From the NCBI GenBank assembly GCA_020631475.1, contig JAHDHE010000007.1:1-46661 (forward strand): a stretch of 46,661 nucleotides of DNA. The letters are read 5' to 3'. Below the pieces are notes generated by a model. That model saw nothing but the letters and a program-made list of their open reading frames with translations, was not told the origin of the DNA and did not search any database. Shown piece by piece: positions 7,836-15,554 of this stretch. Position numbers and translations under genes: made by a program. Position 1 is the stretch's first letter; each line of letters starts with the position of its first letter. Source of the DNA: Tenacibaculum sp. Its GTDB lineage: Bacteria > Bacteroidota > Bacteroidia > Flavobacteriales > Flavobacteriaceae.

Positions 7836-8105
7836 TTATTTTTTAAAATTAATAACATCGCTTTTCTTGTATCTAACTAACCTTCCTTTTCTGTTTGGTG
7901 TTAGAATTTTCTTTTTTTCCCAATTCCATAGTGTAGTTGAGCAACACTTCAGTAATTCACAAGCTTCATCTTTAGTGAGAAACTCTTCTTCTTCTTGATT
8001 TGAAAATTTACCATTTAATAGCTTTTCAAATTCTTTCTTTATTCCTGATAAAATTAAGTCAGTCAAATCTTCAGGAGTTGTTTCAATTAAAATTTTTTGC
8101 ATCAT
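7836..8105 (-). CDS. HTH_17 / excisionase-like DNA-binding protein
   Basis: 89 aa. The C-terminal half carries a MerR-like winged helix of the excisionase type: FLTKDEACELLKCCSTTLWNW (about residues 43-63) followed by the wing RKGRLVRYKKSDVINF. This is standard in Bacteroidota integrative elements as an excisionase or directionality factor. It lies immediately upstream of the Rep-like gene (gap of a few nt), so the two are co-transcribed. Its 162-nt upstream region contains three AGCGGAA repeats. Confidence 0.82.
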   Translation of the reverse strand: MMQKILIETTPEDLTDLILSGIKKEFEKLLNGKFSNQEEEEFLTKDEACELLKCCSTTLWNWEKKKILTPNRKGRLVRYKKSDVINFKK

Positions 8106-8144
8106 ATTGTATATGTTTAAATTAATATGTTACAAACATCAAGA

Positions 8145-8259
8145 AGCGGAATTTTTGATTTTTATAAAAATTAAAAAACTTACAAAATACTGATAATTAG
8201 ATTTTTACAAGTTTGTTTTGAGTAGGGTGTAAAGAGGGGAAAGAGCGGAAAAAGCGGAA
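8145..8259. repeat. Three AGCGGAA repeats upstream of the HTH-Rep operon
   Basis: AGCGGAA occurs at 8145-8151, 8244-8250 and 8253-8259, the last two 9 bp apart. The placement before the HTH-Rep genes would fit iterons or operator sites. The function is inferred, and three short copies are limited evidence. Confidence 0.35.
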
Positions 8260-8267
8260 ACGATAAG

Positions 8268-9557
8268 TTAAAAGTAGATTTCTTCTATTGTAGTTAAATT
8301 GTCTGTGTTAAAACCGTAATTTTTTATTGTTTTTAGTACCATATCTTTTTTGTGAAATGGGTATCTTTTGCTGTTTTTGTTGTTTTTATATTTATAGTAA
8401 TCTCTAAACACCTTTATTTTAATTTTATTTGATTCAAAATAATTAAGATGAGTTTCTAAAACGTTATAACTTTTAATTGTTTCAAGGTTGAGTTTTTTTA
8501 TTTTGGATAAAAATTCAAAATAACCAATATAGTAGCAAAATGTGAATAAAGAAGATTGGGTAGAGAAAGGTATAGTTGGGAACGATAGGGTTTTAAAATC
8601 TTTTCTACTGATGGTAGCAAGAATTGTATTTGTCTCTTCTTCTGAAAATTTTCTTTTTAGGAAAGAGTATAGTTCATTTTCTTTAGCCCAATCTTTAAGC
8701 CTGTTAAATTCTTTTTTTTCAGTATTTATTTTTTGTATTTCTTCACTATCTAATTTTGAAAAATCTACATTTCCATTGTTGATATTGTCGCTTATCCAAT
8801 CATGTACGAAATTGAGATGAATACCTTTAGTTATTTTATTTTCAAATTTAAGTGAATAGTTTTTGAATAGATTTTCGAGTTCTTCTTTTGTAGAAAGAAG
8901 TTTTATCAATGATATTACATTGTCTCTTGTAGAGAAAGTTAAGCTGTTGTTTAATTTATTTTGCTTACCTGAAATGTGAATGGGATTGTTTAAGTATGAT
9001 TTTACAAGTTTATTTTGATAAGTTTCAATAATCGTATGTTTTTGGATTTTGGCAAAGCCTAAAGAGTGTTTTTTTGCATTATCTATGCTTTGCTTAATTT
9101 TAGAGACTGTTTTATTAAACTTAGTTAATGCTCTTTTTTGCATTACATCATTAAAGTAATAAAAATAAACTATAGGTATTGAAGTTTTATTGATTGAGAA
9201 TAGATGAATGTAAGTGTCAAGTATATTGATTGAATCATCTAAGTTTTCAATGTCGTAATGATTATTGTATTTGTAGAATATCTCAGCTATATTTTTTTGG
9301 ATGGCTAAAGAAAAAGGAAATTCATCAAATTCTTTTTTCGATGTGCCTTTTATATTTAGATGATTTGATAAAAATGTCTCATCTCCTTCTATTAATATTT
9401 CATTTACTTTAGCAATAGATTTGTAAATATTGTTTGTGTCAAAATCATTAAATTTATTGTAGTCTTCTGATTGGAAATTATATTCAAATTCCTTAGAATA
9501 GACAAAATAAAACATACAAATGTCTGTTATTATATCTAATTCGCTTATGTTTTTCAT
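8268..9557 (-). CDS. Unknown protein in the integrase operon
   Basis: 429 aa, not recognised. It is soluble, Lys/Asn/Phe-rich and largely helical, without a signal peptide or obvious membrane span. The middle (about 130-300) is rich in charged helices, and the C-terminal 60 residues are strongly basic (KYKNNKNSKRYPFHKKD), suggesting nucleic-acid contact. The ATG lies 5 nt after the integrase stop codon, so it is co-expressed with integrase and could assist recombination or element maintenance; that is inference from position only. Confidence 0.68.
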   Translation of the reverse strand: MKNISELDIITDICMFYFVYSKEFEYNFQSEDYNKFNDFDTNNIYKSIAKVNEILIEGDETFLSNHLNIKGTSKKEFDEFPFSLAIQKNIAEIFYKYNNHYDIENLDDSINILDTYIHLFSINKTSIPIVYFYYFNDVMQKRALTKFNKTVSKIKQSIDNAKKHSLGFAKIQKHTIIETYQNKLVKSYLNNPIHISGKQNKLNNSLTFSTRDNVISLIKLLSTKEELENLFKNYSLKFENKITKGIHLNFVHDWISDNINNGNVDFSKLDSEEIQKINTEKKEFNRLKDWAKENELYSFLKRKFSEEETNTILATISRKDFKTLSFPTIPFSTQSSLFTFCYYIGYFEFLSKIKKLNLETIKSYNVLETHLNYFESNKIKIKVFRDYYKYKNNKNSKRYPFHKKDMVLKTIKNYGFNTDNLTTIEEIYF

Positions 9558-9562
9558 AGTGT

Positions 9563-10837
9563 TTAGTAATTAGATTTTTTCCAAAAATCTCTCATTTTAA
9601 TGGCATATTCTTTTGGTGTGATTTTTATATATTTTAAAAATTCATGTTCCGTTTTATGACCTGTTACTCTCATTATAGTCATAGTGTCAACTTTACCGTA
9701 ATGATTAGTCGCAAAACTTCTTCTGCATGTATGACCACTTACTAATTCGTTTTTTGGATATTCACCTCTGATTTTTCTAAATATGTATTTTCCTTTATGT
9801 TTTATCTTTACTTTTTTAGCTCCTTCAACTATTTGGTTAATCCCTGATTCAAGGCAAACTTCCTTAACATATTCATTAAATTTTTGGTCGCTTATTTTTC
9901 TTGGAAAATTACCATCTCTTTTGTTAAGGATTTGTTGAACTTGGTTGTGAATTGGTATTATTACAGGATAGTCGGTTTTTTTTGTTCTAATTTCAAAGAA
10001 ATCTTTGTCAATATTAGTCTTATCGAGTTTTAAAAAATCAGAAATTCTTAAACCTGTCCATAAACCGATAATAAGCCAATCACGTGTGTTATCGAGTCTA
10101 TCATTTTCTGAAAAATCTTGAGAATATATTTCATTGATTTCCGCTTCAGTTAAATAAATGTCAAAGGTCTCGTTGTGTGGTGTGTAAAATTCAGGGAGTT
10201 TGAATTCAGGATTTGTCTTAATCCCATTTTTGTCAGCCCTGTTGCAAAATAATTTTATATCATCAATATAGCCGCCAATCGTATTGAAGTTTAAAGCATC
10301 TTCTATTTCTAAATAGTCAATAAAATTACGATGAAAACTTAGATTAATGTCAGAAATTTTCAATCTAATGTTTTTGTGTATTTCATAATTAATTATTTTG
10401 TTTAGTGTTGATTTATAGTGTTTTATTGTGTCTTTGCTTAAAGGTGTACCGTTTCTGTTTTTTCTTGTTTTTGATTGCTCTATGAATAGTTTTACAAAAT
10501 CAGTCATAAACCTTTTATAATCATTAGAGTCTTCATTGGCTATTCCAAATGAATTGTTGATACTTTCTTTTAACCAAATTCTATTAATTAGTTGACCATT
10601 GGAAAGGTCTTCATTAAAAGCATTAAGAATATGGGTTTTTAAACTATCTAAGCTGTTGTTTATTTTCGTGTAATCAAGAGAGGATGATGATTTGGCTTTC
10701 TTCTTTGCTGTACTCCAATCATTCTTATTAATAACAATACCCGTTGATACTTCACAGTCTATATTTTTGTGTCTTAACCTTATATAGATGTTTGTAGGGT
10801 TTTTAGTTCCTTTGATTCTGAAATTTATTGTAGCCAT
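9563..10837 (-). CDS. Tyrosine recombinase (integrase) of the element
   Basis: 424 aa. The N-terminal arm-type domain (1-90, beginning MATINFRIKG) and the SAM-like core-binding domain (about 105-205) precede the catalytic domain. Catalytic residues are visible: R264 in TGLRISDF, H369 and R372 in GHTCRRSF, H394 in VTGHK and nucleophile Y403 in LKYIK. It lies 163 nt from attR and reads away from it, as expected for a tRNA-targeting element. It should catalyse integration at the tRNA-Leu 3' end, and excision with the HTH protein. Confidence 0.95.
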   Translation of the reverse strand: MATINFRIKGTKNPTNIYIRLRHKNIDCEVSTGIVINKNDWSTAKKKAKSSSSLDYTKINNSLDSLKTHILNAFNEDLSNGQLINRIWLKESINNSFGIANEDSNDYKRFMTDFVKLFIEQSKTRKNRNGTPLSKDTIKHYKSTLNKIINYEIHKNIRLKISDINLSFHRNFIDYLEIEDALNFNTIGGYIDDIKLFCNRADKNGIKTNPEFKLPEFYTPHNETFDIYLTEAEINEIYSQDFSENDRLDNTRDWLIIGLWTGLRISDFLKLDKTNIDKDFFEIRTKKTDYPVIIPIHNQVQQILNKRDGNFPRKISDQKFNEYVKEVCLESGINQIVEGAKKVKIKHKGKYIFRKIRGEYPKNELVSGHTCRRSFATNHYGKVDTMTIMRVTGHKTEHEFLKYIKITPKEYAIKMRDFWKKSNY

Positions 10838-10853
10838 ATAGCTAAATTAATGA

Positions 10854-10882
10854 TTATCCCCGTATTTTCCCCGAAAAACATG
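10854..10882 (+). repeat. Right arm-type site (double TTCCCC motif)
   Basis: TTATCCCC, 5 nt, TTCCCC, 3 nt, AAACATG, in the same orientation as 112-138. It lies between the integrase start and attR, overlapping the likely integrase promoter region, so integrase binding here could also regulate its own gene. Confidence 0.5.
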
Positions 10883-11000
10883 AATAAAAATGAATTTTTT
10901 TAAATTAGCTTTTTTAATATTTTGGTTTCTTGTTCTATATTTGTTGGGTTTTTAGAGGGTTTTTGTTTATTCTAATTTAAAGATATTTAATAGGTGTTAC

Positions 11001-11015
11001 TCTCTCCGCCCGTAC
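11001..11015 (+). repeat. attR, 15-bp direct repeat
   Basis: TCTCTCCGCCCGTAC, identical to 41-55. Here it is a bare copy of the tRNA 3' end without the rest of the tRNA. It marks the right boundary of the element. Confidence 0.88.
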
Positions 11016-11024
11016 TGAGTTAAT

Positions 11025-11055
11025 AAAAGCTTCTCAATTTTTGAGAAGCTTTTTT
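11025..11055. terminator. Rho-independent terminator (native tRNA-Leu terminator)
   Basis: AAAAGCTTCTCAA (11025-11037), a short T loop, then TTGAGAAGCTTTT with further Ts to 11055. It lies right after attR, so before integration it would have followed tRNA-Leu directly. It now also faces the end of the nuclease gene on the minus strand. Confidence 0.8.
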
Positions 11056-11076
11056 GTTGTTTTAAAATTAAGAGTT

Positions 11077-11883
11077 TTACCTAAAACTCCAATTTTTATA
11101 GTTGGTTGAACTTTCTAATTTATTTTCGATTGTATCTGGTAGTTCAGGAAAAAAATTAATACCAGTTTTTTGTTCAATTTCATCAATAGAAACTACGAAA
11201 TCATACAAAGGTTTGTTGCTTTCTTTATGCGGAACTAAAAAAGCAATAGCTTTTATTTCTGGTTGTGTGTAATCTAATAAAATTTTGTAAAAATATTTTG
11301 GAACTGAAACCTTATCACGACCAATAGTTTTTAAGTTCGATTCTAAAATACCACCAGTAACTACATATAAATGATTGTATTTTTTAGCCCAATACCGAGT
11401 TTTTTGCTCTAGCTTGTTCCATATTCCAGCATTAAAATCGTGTTTTTGTGGAGATATGTTAGAAGTATAAAAAGTTTCGTCATGCGCTTTTTTAGAATAT
11501 CGTTTATCACCTGCAGGACACAAATGACCTTTATCATAACCAGAGTTTTTATAATTTCTCCAATCAGCAGATTTTGTTTTTACTTTTGGGTCACTAATAA
11601 AAAAAGGGCGCTTGTGCTTGGTGTAAATAATATCGTTTTTATCTAAGGTGTAAGCTACCCATTCTGCTTGCTCATGTTTTTCGTTATAAGATAATTGATA
11701 TCCATTGTGTTTAACAATAGCACCAGTAGTTGAAGTTGGTAAATAATCAAAGCTGTCAGAATTGGTAGTGTGCTCAGTTTGAGTTTGAGAAGAAATTTGT
11801 GCATTTTCTTTTCGTTGTAGCCACCAGCCAACAATTAAAACTATAATGGTAATAACAAGTTTTATTTTTTTGGAAGTACTCAT
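11077..11883 (-). CDS. DNA/RNA non-specific endonuclease (NUC1/EndA family)
   Basis: 268 aa. An N-terminal hydrophobic segment (about 8-22) acts as signal anchor, so the enzyme is exported or membrane-bound. The beta-beta-alpha-metal signature is DKGHLCPA (117-124, the DRGH motif with Lys for Arg) with general base H120. The metal Asn is N151 in FNAGIWNKLE, after NISPQ. It would degrade nucleic acid outside the cytoplasm for nutrient scavenging. Its start overlaps the thioesterase stop by 1 nt, so they are co-transcribed although functionally unrelated. Confidence 0.9.
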   Translation of the reverse strand: MSTSKKIKLVITIIVLIVGWWLQRKENAQISSQTQTEHTTNSDSFDYLPTSTTGAIVKHNGYQLSYNEKHEQAEWVAYTLDKNDIIYTKHKRPFFISDPKVKTKSADWRNYKNSGYDKGHLCPAGDKRYSKKAHDETFYTSNISPQKHDFNAGIWNKLEQKTRYWAKKYNHLYVVTGGILESNLKTIGRDKVSVPKYFYKILLDYTQPEIKAIAFLVPHKESNKPLYDFVVSIDEIEQKTGINFFPELPDTIENKLESSTNYKNWSFR

Positions 11884-12326
11884 TAGCTTTTTAGTAGAAT
11901 CTCTTTAAAGTCTTCAGTTTTTTCTACTTGATTAAAGATTGTTTGAAATTTAGTAGGCGGAACAGTTAATTTTCTTTTTACTAAATCTAACCAAGCGCCA
12001 TATACAGTTATGATTGCAGATAATTTTCCAGCTTCATTAAAAACTTCATGTTGAATTTTCCAACGCTCATCTTTACTAGATAAACCGATTACTTTAAGGT
12101 TTACAGTAATATCTGTTCCCATGTGAATTTCGCGTAAAAACTTGGTGTTTTCTTCAAATAAAATCGGTCCTGTTTTTTCTTTAGTAAAATCTTGTATTGT
12201 AATATTATGCTCTTTAAAAAAACGTAGTCTTACTTCTGCTGCATAATCGTTGTATGCAGTATGTCGCATGTGTATATTGGCATCAAAATCTGACCACCTT
12301 GTTTTAAATTGTACGCTAAAATTCAT
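11883..12326 (-). CDS. Acyl-CoA/acyl-ACP thioesterase, 4HBT hotdog fold
   Basis: 147 aa, the length of a single hotdog domain. The start FSVQFKTRWSDFDANIHMRH matches the 4HBT motif, with D in WSDFDANIHM as the catalytic or structural acid. AEVRLRFF follows in the central helix. It is a cytoplasmic YbgC/FAT-like thioesterase; the acyl substrate is not readable from sequence. It overlaps the downstream nuclease gene by 1 nt and lies 28 nt after the permease gene. Confidence 0.85.
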   Translation of the reverse strand: MNFSVQFKTRWSDFDANIHMRHTAYNDYAAEVRLRFFKEHNITIQDFTKEKTGPILFEENTKFLREIHMGTDITVNLKVIGLSSKDERWKIQHEVFNEAGKLSAIITVYGAWLDLVKRKLTVPPTKFQTIFNQVEKTEDFKEILLKS

Positions 12327-12353
12327 GTATATATTTTTTAGCGAAAATACAAA

Positions 12354-13430
12354 TTAAGCTTTAACATCTAAAGCATCACGAAGCGTGTTTCCAATTAACA
12401 TAAAAGCCATCACCAAACTCATAATTGCTAATCCAGGAATTACTGCTAAAAAAGGTTTACCAAGAATAATATAGTTGTAATGATTTTTAATCATTGCGCC
12501 CCAAGAAGGAGTAGGAGGTTGCGCTCCGATACCTAAAAAACTCAATCCACTTTCTATTAAAATTGCAGCAGCAAAATTAGCAGCAGATATTACAATAATC
12601 GGGGCTAAAATATTAGGTAAAATATGTTTAAAGATTATTCTGAAATCTGAGAAACCTAATGCTTTTGCTGCTTCAACATATTGTTGTTGTTTGGTAGTAA
12701 TTACTTGTCCACGAACTACACGAGCAACTTCTACCCACATAGTTAAACCAACAGCAATGAATACTTGCCAAAAGCCTTTGCCTAAAGCTAAAGTAATCGC
12801 GATAACTAATAATAATGTTGGGATGGACCAAGTGATGTTTATGATCCACATAATGAAGTTGTCAATTTTTCCACCAAAATATCCTGCTATTGCTCCAATA
12901 GGAATTCCTATTAAAAGTGATATGAAAACAGCAATAAAACCGATAAAAAAAGAGATTCTAGCTCCAATTAATAATCTACTTAACAAATCGCGACCATATT
13001 TGTCGGTTCCGAATAAAAAAGTTCGGTTTTGAATAAATTTTTCAGGTTGATTATTAAATAACGAGAGTGAATAGTTTTTAGGCAATCCATCAGAATACTT
13101 AATTATTTCTAATTGGTTGTTATTGATTTTATAGGATTTTATAGGGATTTCAGTAGTTGAATTTTGTTTTCCATCCATAAAAACAGAAAACCAAGATTGT
13201 TCTTTTTTTTCTTCAGAAGGAATTGATAACATTTGAACTGAAAAAGCAGGAGCCTTGGAATGAATTTCTAAGTGCATTTGATTGGCTGAACTGCTATTAT
13301 CTGGAGCTAAAACATAACAAAAAACAGCAATGAATCCGCAAAGAATAATATAGCTAAAACTAAGCATGCCTATTTTACTTTGCTTAAATTTTTGGATAGC
13401 TATTTGCCAAAGAGAATTAGAATGCTTCAT
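12354..13430 (-). CDS. ABC transporter permease, OppC/DppC family
   Basis: 358 aa. An N-terminal OppC_N-type helix (about 20-42) is followed by a periplasmic insert of about 90 residues (45-135), then FGTDKYGRDLLSRL, typical of OppC/DppC. Five more membrane helices follow, with the EAA loop EAAKALGFSDFRIIFKHILP contacting the ATPase, and GLSFLGIGAQPPTPSWGAM. It belongs to the peptide/nickel uptake family. No ATPase, binding protein or OppB partner is adjacent, so they must be encoded elsewhere. The large insert is probably a lineage feature. Confidence 0.9.
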   Translation of the reverse strand: MKHSNSLWQIAIQKFKQSKIGMLSFSYIILCGFIAVFCYVLAPDNSSSANQMHLEIHSKAPAFSVQMLSIPSEEKKEQSWFSVFMDGKQNSTTEIPIKSYKINNNQLEIIKYSDGLPKNYSLSLFNNQPEKFIQNRTFLFGTDKYGRDLLSRLLIGARISFFIGFIAVFISLLIGIPIGAIAGYFGGKIDNFIMWIINITWSIPTLLLVIAITLALGKGFWQVFIAVGLTMWVEVARVVRGQVITTKQQQYVEAAKALGFSDFRIIFKHILPNILAPIIVISAANFAAAILIESGLSFLGIGAQPPTPSWGAMIKNHYNYIILGKPFLAVIPGLAIMSLVMAFMLIGNTLRDALDVKA

Positions 13431-13439
13431 ACATCGAAA

Positions 13440-14129
13440 TTAGATATTGCGAATCTCTTCACCAACTTTTAAATTGAATTTTTTTCGAAACCAATATACT
13501 GCCACATATAAAATAGGAGTATCTAATGCGGCAACAATAATTTTAAATAAAAATCCGCTTAATAATAGGCTTCCAAAGATGTTCCATGGCAATACTTTAA
13601 AAGTACATAATAAAAATAGTACGGTAAAAGTATCTATAAATTGAGAGAAAAAAGTAGAGAAGTTATTACGTAACCATAAATGTTTTCCTTTGGTTAAGTT
13701 TTTCCAAAAATGAAAAATTTTAATATCGATAAATTGAGCAAATAAATAAGCCAGCATTGAAGCTAAAACTGCTAAAGGCGATAAACCAAAAACTTTTGAA
13801 AAAGTTTCATTATCAATAGGAGAGTTATTAATTGCTGGGGCATAATCTGCTACTAAAATAATCAGCATCGAAAAGAAAGAGGCAAAAATACCAGCTACAA
13901 CCACTTGATTTGCTTTTTTCTTTCCATAGATTTCAGATAAAATATCAGTAATTAAAAAAGTAATCGGGTAAGGAAGTATTCCAACAGATATTTCAAAACG
14001 ATATAAATTAAAAGGCTCCCAATAAAAAAACTTCTGAAAAATTAAATTAGAAGTTACTAGAGAGGCAATAAATAAAGCAGCTAAAACTAAATAAATTAAC
14101 TGTGCTTGGTTTTTCAGTTTCTCAGTCAT
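13440..14129 (-). CDS. Queuosine precursor transporter, YhhQ family (DUF165)
   Basis: 229 aa with about six membrane helices. Family segments are visible: ILPYPITFLITDILSEIYGKKKA (about 51-73) and, towards the C-terminus, NFSTFFSQFIDTFTVLFLL followed by KIIVAALDTPILYVAVYW. The family imports queuine/preQ0-type precursors for tRNA modification. It is divergent from fabD, with 72 nt between the start codons. Confidence 0.88.
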   Translation of the reverse strand: MTEKLKNQAQLIYLVLAALFIASLVTSNLIFQKFFYWEPFNLYRFEISVGILPYPITFLITDILSEIYGKKKANQVVVAGIFASFFSMLIILVADYAPAINNSPIDNETFSKVFGLSPLAVLASMLAYLFAQFIDIKIFHFWKNLTKGKHLWLRNNFSTFFSQFIDTFTVLFLLCTFKVLPWNIFGSLLLSGFLFKIIVAALDTPILYVAVYWFRKKFNLKVGEEIRNI

Positions 14130-14168
14130 AGAACGAAGTTACTAATTAATAATGATTTTAAAAATGTG

Positions 14169-14176
14169 TATGTTTG
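14169..14176 (+). promoter_or_regulatory. -7 promoter element TATGTTTG of fabD
   Basis: TAnnTTTG match 26 nt before the fabD ATG at 14202. Its position inside the longer open frame that begins at 14106 supports the downstream start. Confidence 0.55.
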
Positions 14177-14201
14177 CAGCGTAAAACAAACAATAAATAA
14201 A

Positions 14202-15089
14202 ATGAAAGCATATATTTTTCCAGGTCAAGGAGCACAATTTACAGGAATGGGATTAGATTTATATGAAAAATCGCCATTAGCTCAAGAACTTTTTGAAAAA
14301 GCTAACAATATATTAGGCTTTAGTATTACCGACGTAATGTTTGAAGGTACTGCTGAAGAATTAAAAGAAACAAAAGTTACCCAACCAGCTATTTTTTTAC
14401 ATTCTGTAATTTTAGCAAAAGTGTTAGGTGATGATTTTAAGCCAGAAATGGTAGCAGGACATTCGTTAGGTGAGTTGTCTGCATTAGTAGCTAACGGAGT
14501 ATTGTCTTTTGAAGATGGATTAACATTAGTTTCTAAACGAGCTTTAGCAATGCAAAAAGCTTGCGAAATACAGAAGTCAACAATGGCAGCTGTTTTAGGA
14601 TTAGAAGACAAAATTGTTGAGGACACTTGTGCTGAGATTGATGGAGTTGTAGTTGCGGCAAACTATAACTGTCCTGGTCAATTAGTAATTTCTGGTGAAG
14701 TGGAAGCGATTGAAAAAGCTTGTGAAGTATTAACTGAAAAAGGAGCGCGTAGAGCATTAGTTTTACCTGTAGGTGGAGCGTTTCATTCACCAATGATGGA
14801 ACCTGCTAGAGAAGAATTAGCAAAGGCAATTGAAGAAACTACGTTTAGTGAACCAACTTGTCCAGTATATCAAAATGTAACAGCAAGTGCAGTTACGAAT
14901 CCTGAAGAAATTAAAAAGAATTTAATGGAGCAATTAACTGCACCAGTAAAATGGACTCAGTGTATTCAAGCAATGATTGCTGATGGAGGAACTGAATTTA
15001 TTGAAGTTGGTCCTGGTAAAGTTTTACAAGGCTTAATGCGTAAGATTGATAGAAGCGTTACTGCTAGTGGTGCAAGTTTAGAAGCTTAA
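14202..15089 (+). CDS. fabD: Malonyl-CoA:ACP transacylase FabD
   Basis: 295 aa from the ATG at 14202. The open frame continues to 14106, but the family starts at MKAYIFPGQG and a promoter lies inside the extension. It transfers malonyl from CoA to acyl carrier protein for fatty-acid elongation in the cytoplasm. Motifs are GQGAQ (8-12), the nucleophile elbow GHSLG (86-90, S88), QPAIF (61-65) and the catalytic His in GGAFHSPMM (about 193-201), then PVYQNV. It is monocistronic, ended by a strong hairpin terminator. Confidence 0.97.
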   Translation: MKAYIFPGQGAQFTGMGLDLYEKSPLAQELFEKANNILGFSITDVMFEGTAEELKETKVTQPAIFLHSVILAKVLGDDFKPEMVAGHSLGELSALVANGVLSFEDGLTLVSKRALAMQKACEIQKSTMAAVLGLEDKIVEDTCAEIDGVVVAANYNCPGQLVISGEVEAIEKACEVLTEKGARRALVLPVGGAFHSPMMEPAREELAKAIEETTFSEPTCPVYQNVTASAVTNPEEIKKNLMEQLTAPVKWTQCIQAMIADGGTEFIEVGPGKVLQGLMRKIDRSVTASGASLEA

Positions 15090-15106
15090 ATAAGATTAAT
15101 AAGAAT

Positions 15107-15141
15107 AAAAAAGCGAACTCAAAATTGAGTTCGCTTTTTTT
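15107..15141. terminator. Bidirectional terminator between fabD and a membrane gene
   Basis: A perfect 15-bp stem (15107-15121 with 15126-15140) around loop AAAT, with arm core AAGCGAACTCA. A run on the 5' side and T run on the 3' side let it serve both convergent genes. Confidence 0.9.
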
Positions 15142-15145
15142 ATGT

Positions 15146-15547
15146 TTAACCTTTAATATTTAAAAGTTGAAATATTTTATCTTCTTTAGGTGCTAAAAGA
15201 ATCATATAGAATAAAAGAATTACTCCGAATAATAAAAACTCAGGTTTTAATAATAAAATTAAAAAACAAGCTCCTTCTAACACAGCCCATTTAACGATTG
15301 ATGCACTTTGATAAATTGCAAATTTTTCATCTTCAGAAGAGTCTTCTTGTATATTTTTTAAAGTTTTATTGAATAAAAAATTACTTAAAACATATGCTAC
15401 AGCTGGAATAAAAGAATAGGGTAGCGAAGCATTGTTAATTTCAATATTCAATATGTTTTTAAAATCACCGAGTAAAAAGTAAGCTAGAGTAACTCCAGCT
15501 ACTAATGCTAAGTGAATTATTTTAAGGGTTTTTATTTTTTGATTCAT
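15146..15547 (-). CDS. Small four-helix membrane protein of unknown function
   Basis: 133 aa. Hydrophobic segments lie at about 9-26, 42-61, 84-100 and 102-121, ending with APKEDKIFQLL. It is not signal-peptide-like; both ends are probably cytoplasmic. Proteins of this kind are common single genes in flavobacteria without known function. It lies 7 nt before the DegT-family gene stop on the same strand, so it is the second gene of that transcript. Confidence 0.75.
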   Translation of the reverse strand: MNQKIKTLKIIHLALVAGVTLAYFLLGDFKNILNIEINNASLPYSFIPAVAYVLSNFLFNKTLKNIQEDSSEDEKFAIYQSASIVKWAVLEGACFLILLLKPEFLLFGVILLFYMILLAPKEDKIFQLLNIKG

Positions 15548-15554
15548 ATATAGC

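Larger units (their letters stand above)
41..11015. mobile_element. Integrative element in the 3' end of tRNA-Leu (about 10.96 kb)
   Basis: The 15-bp sequence TCTCTCCGCCCGTAC occurs at 41-55, where it is the tRNA T-arm/acceptor end, and again at 11001-11015, immediately beyond a tyrosine recombinase gene. The tract between holds integrase, excisionase-like HTH, probable replication initiator, XRE regulator and genes of unknown function, and is visibly more AT-rich than the housekeeping genes that follow. No relaxase of the MOBP/MOBB type, T4SS, phage structural or transposase gene is seen. It is best described as a small integrative (probably mobilizable or satellite-like) element. The att repeats and integrase are seen directly; mobility is inferred. 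Confidence 0.88.

Noticed and set aside
8542-8820. Plus-strand 92-codon open frame inside the 429-aa gene
   Set aside because: Antisense shadow of a longer, better supported gene; no recognisable domain.
11077-11883. NUC1-type nuclease as cargo of the element
   Set aside because: It lies outside attR and overlaps the chromosomal thioesterase gene, so it belongs to the host backbone.
14106-14201. N-terminal extension of FabD
   Set aside because: The extension contains the promoter element at 14169 and is absent from the family; the start is at 14202.
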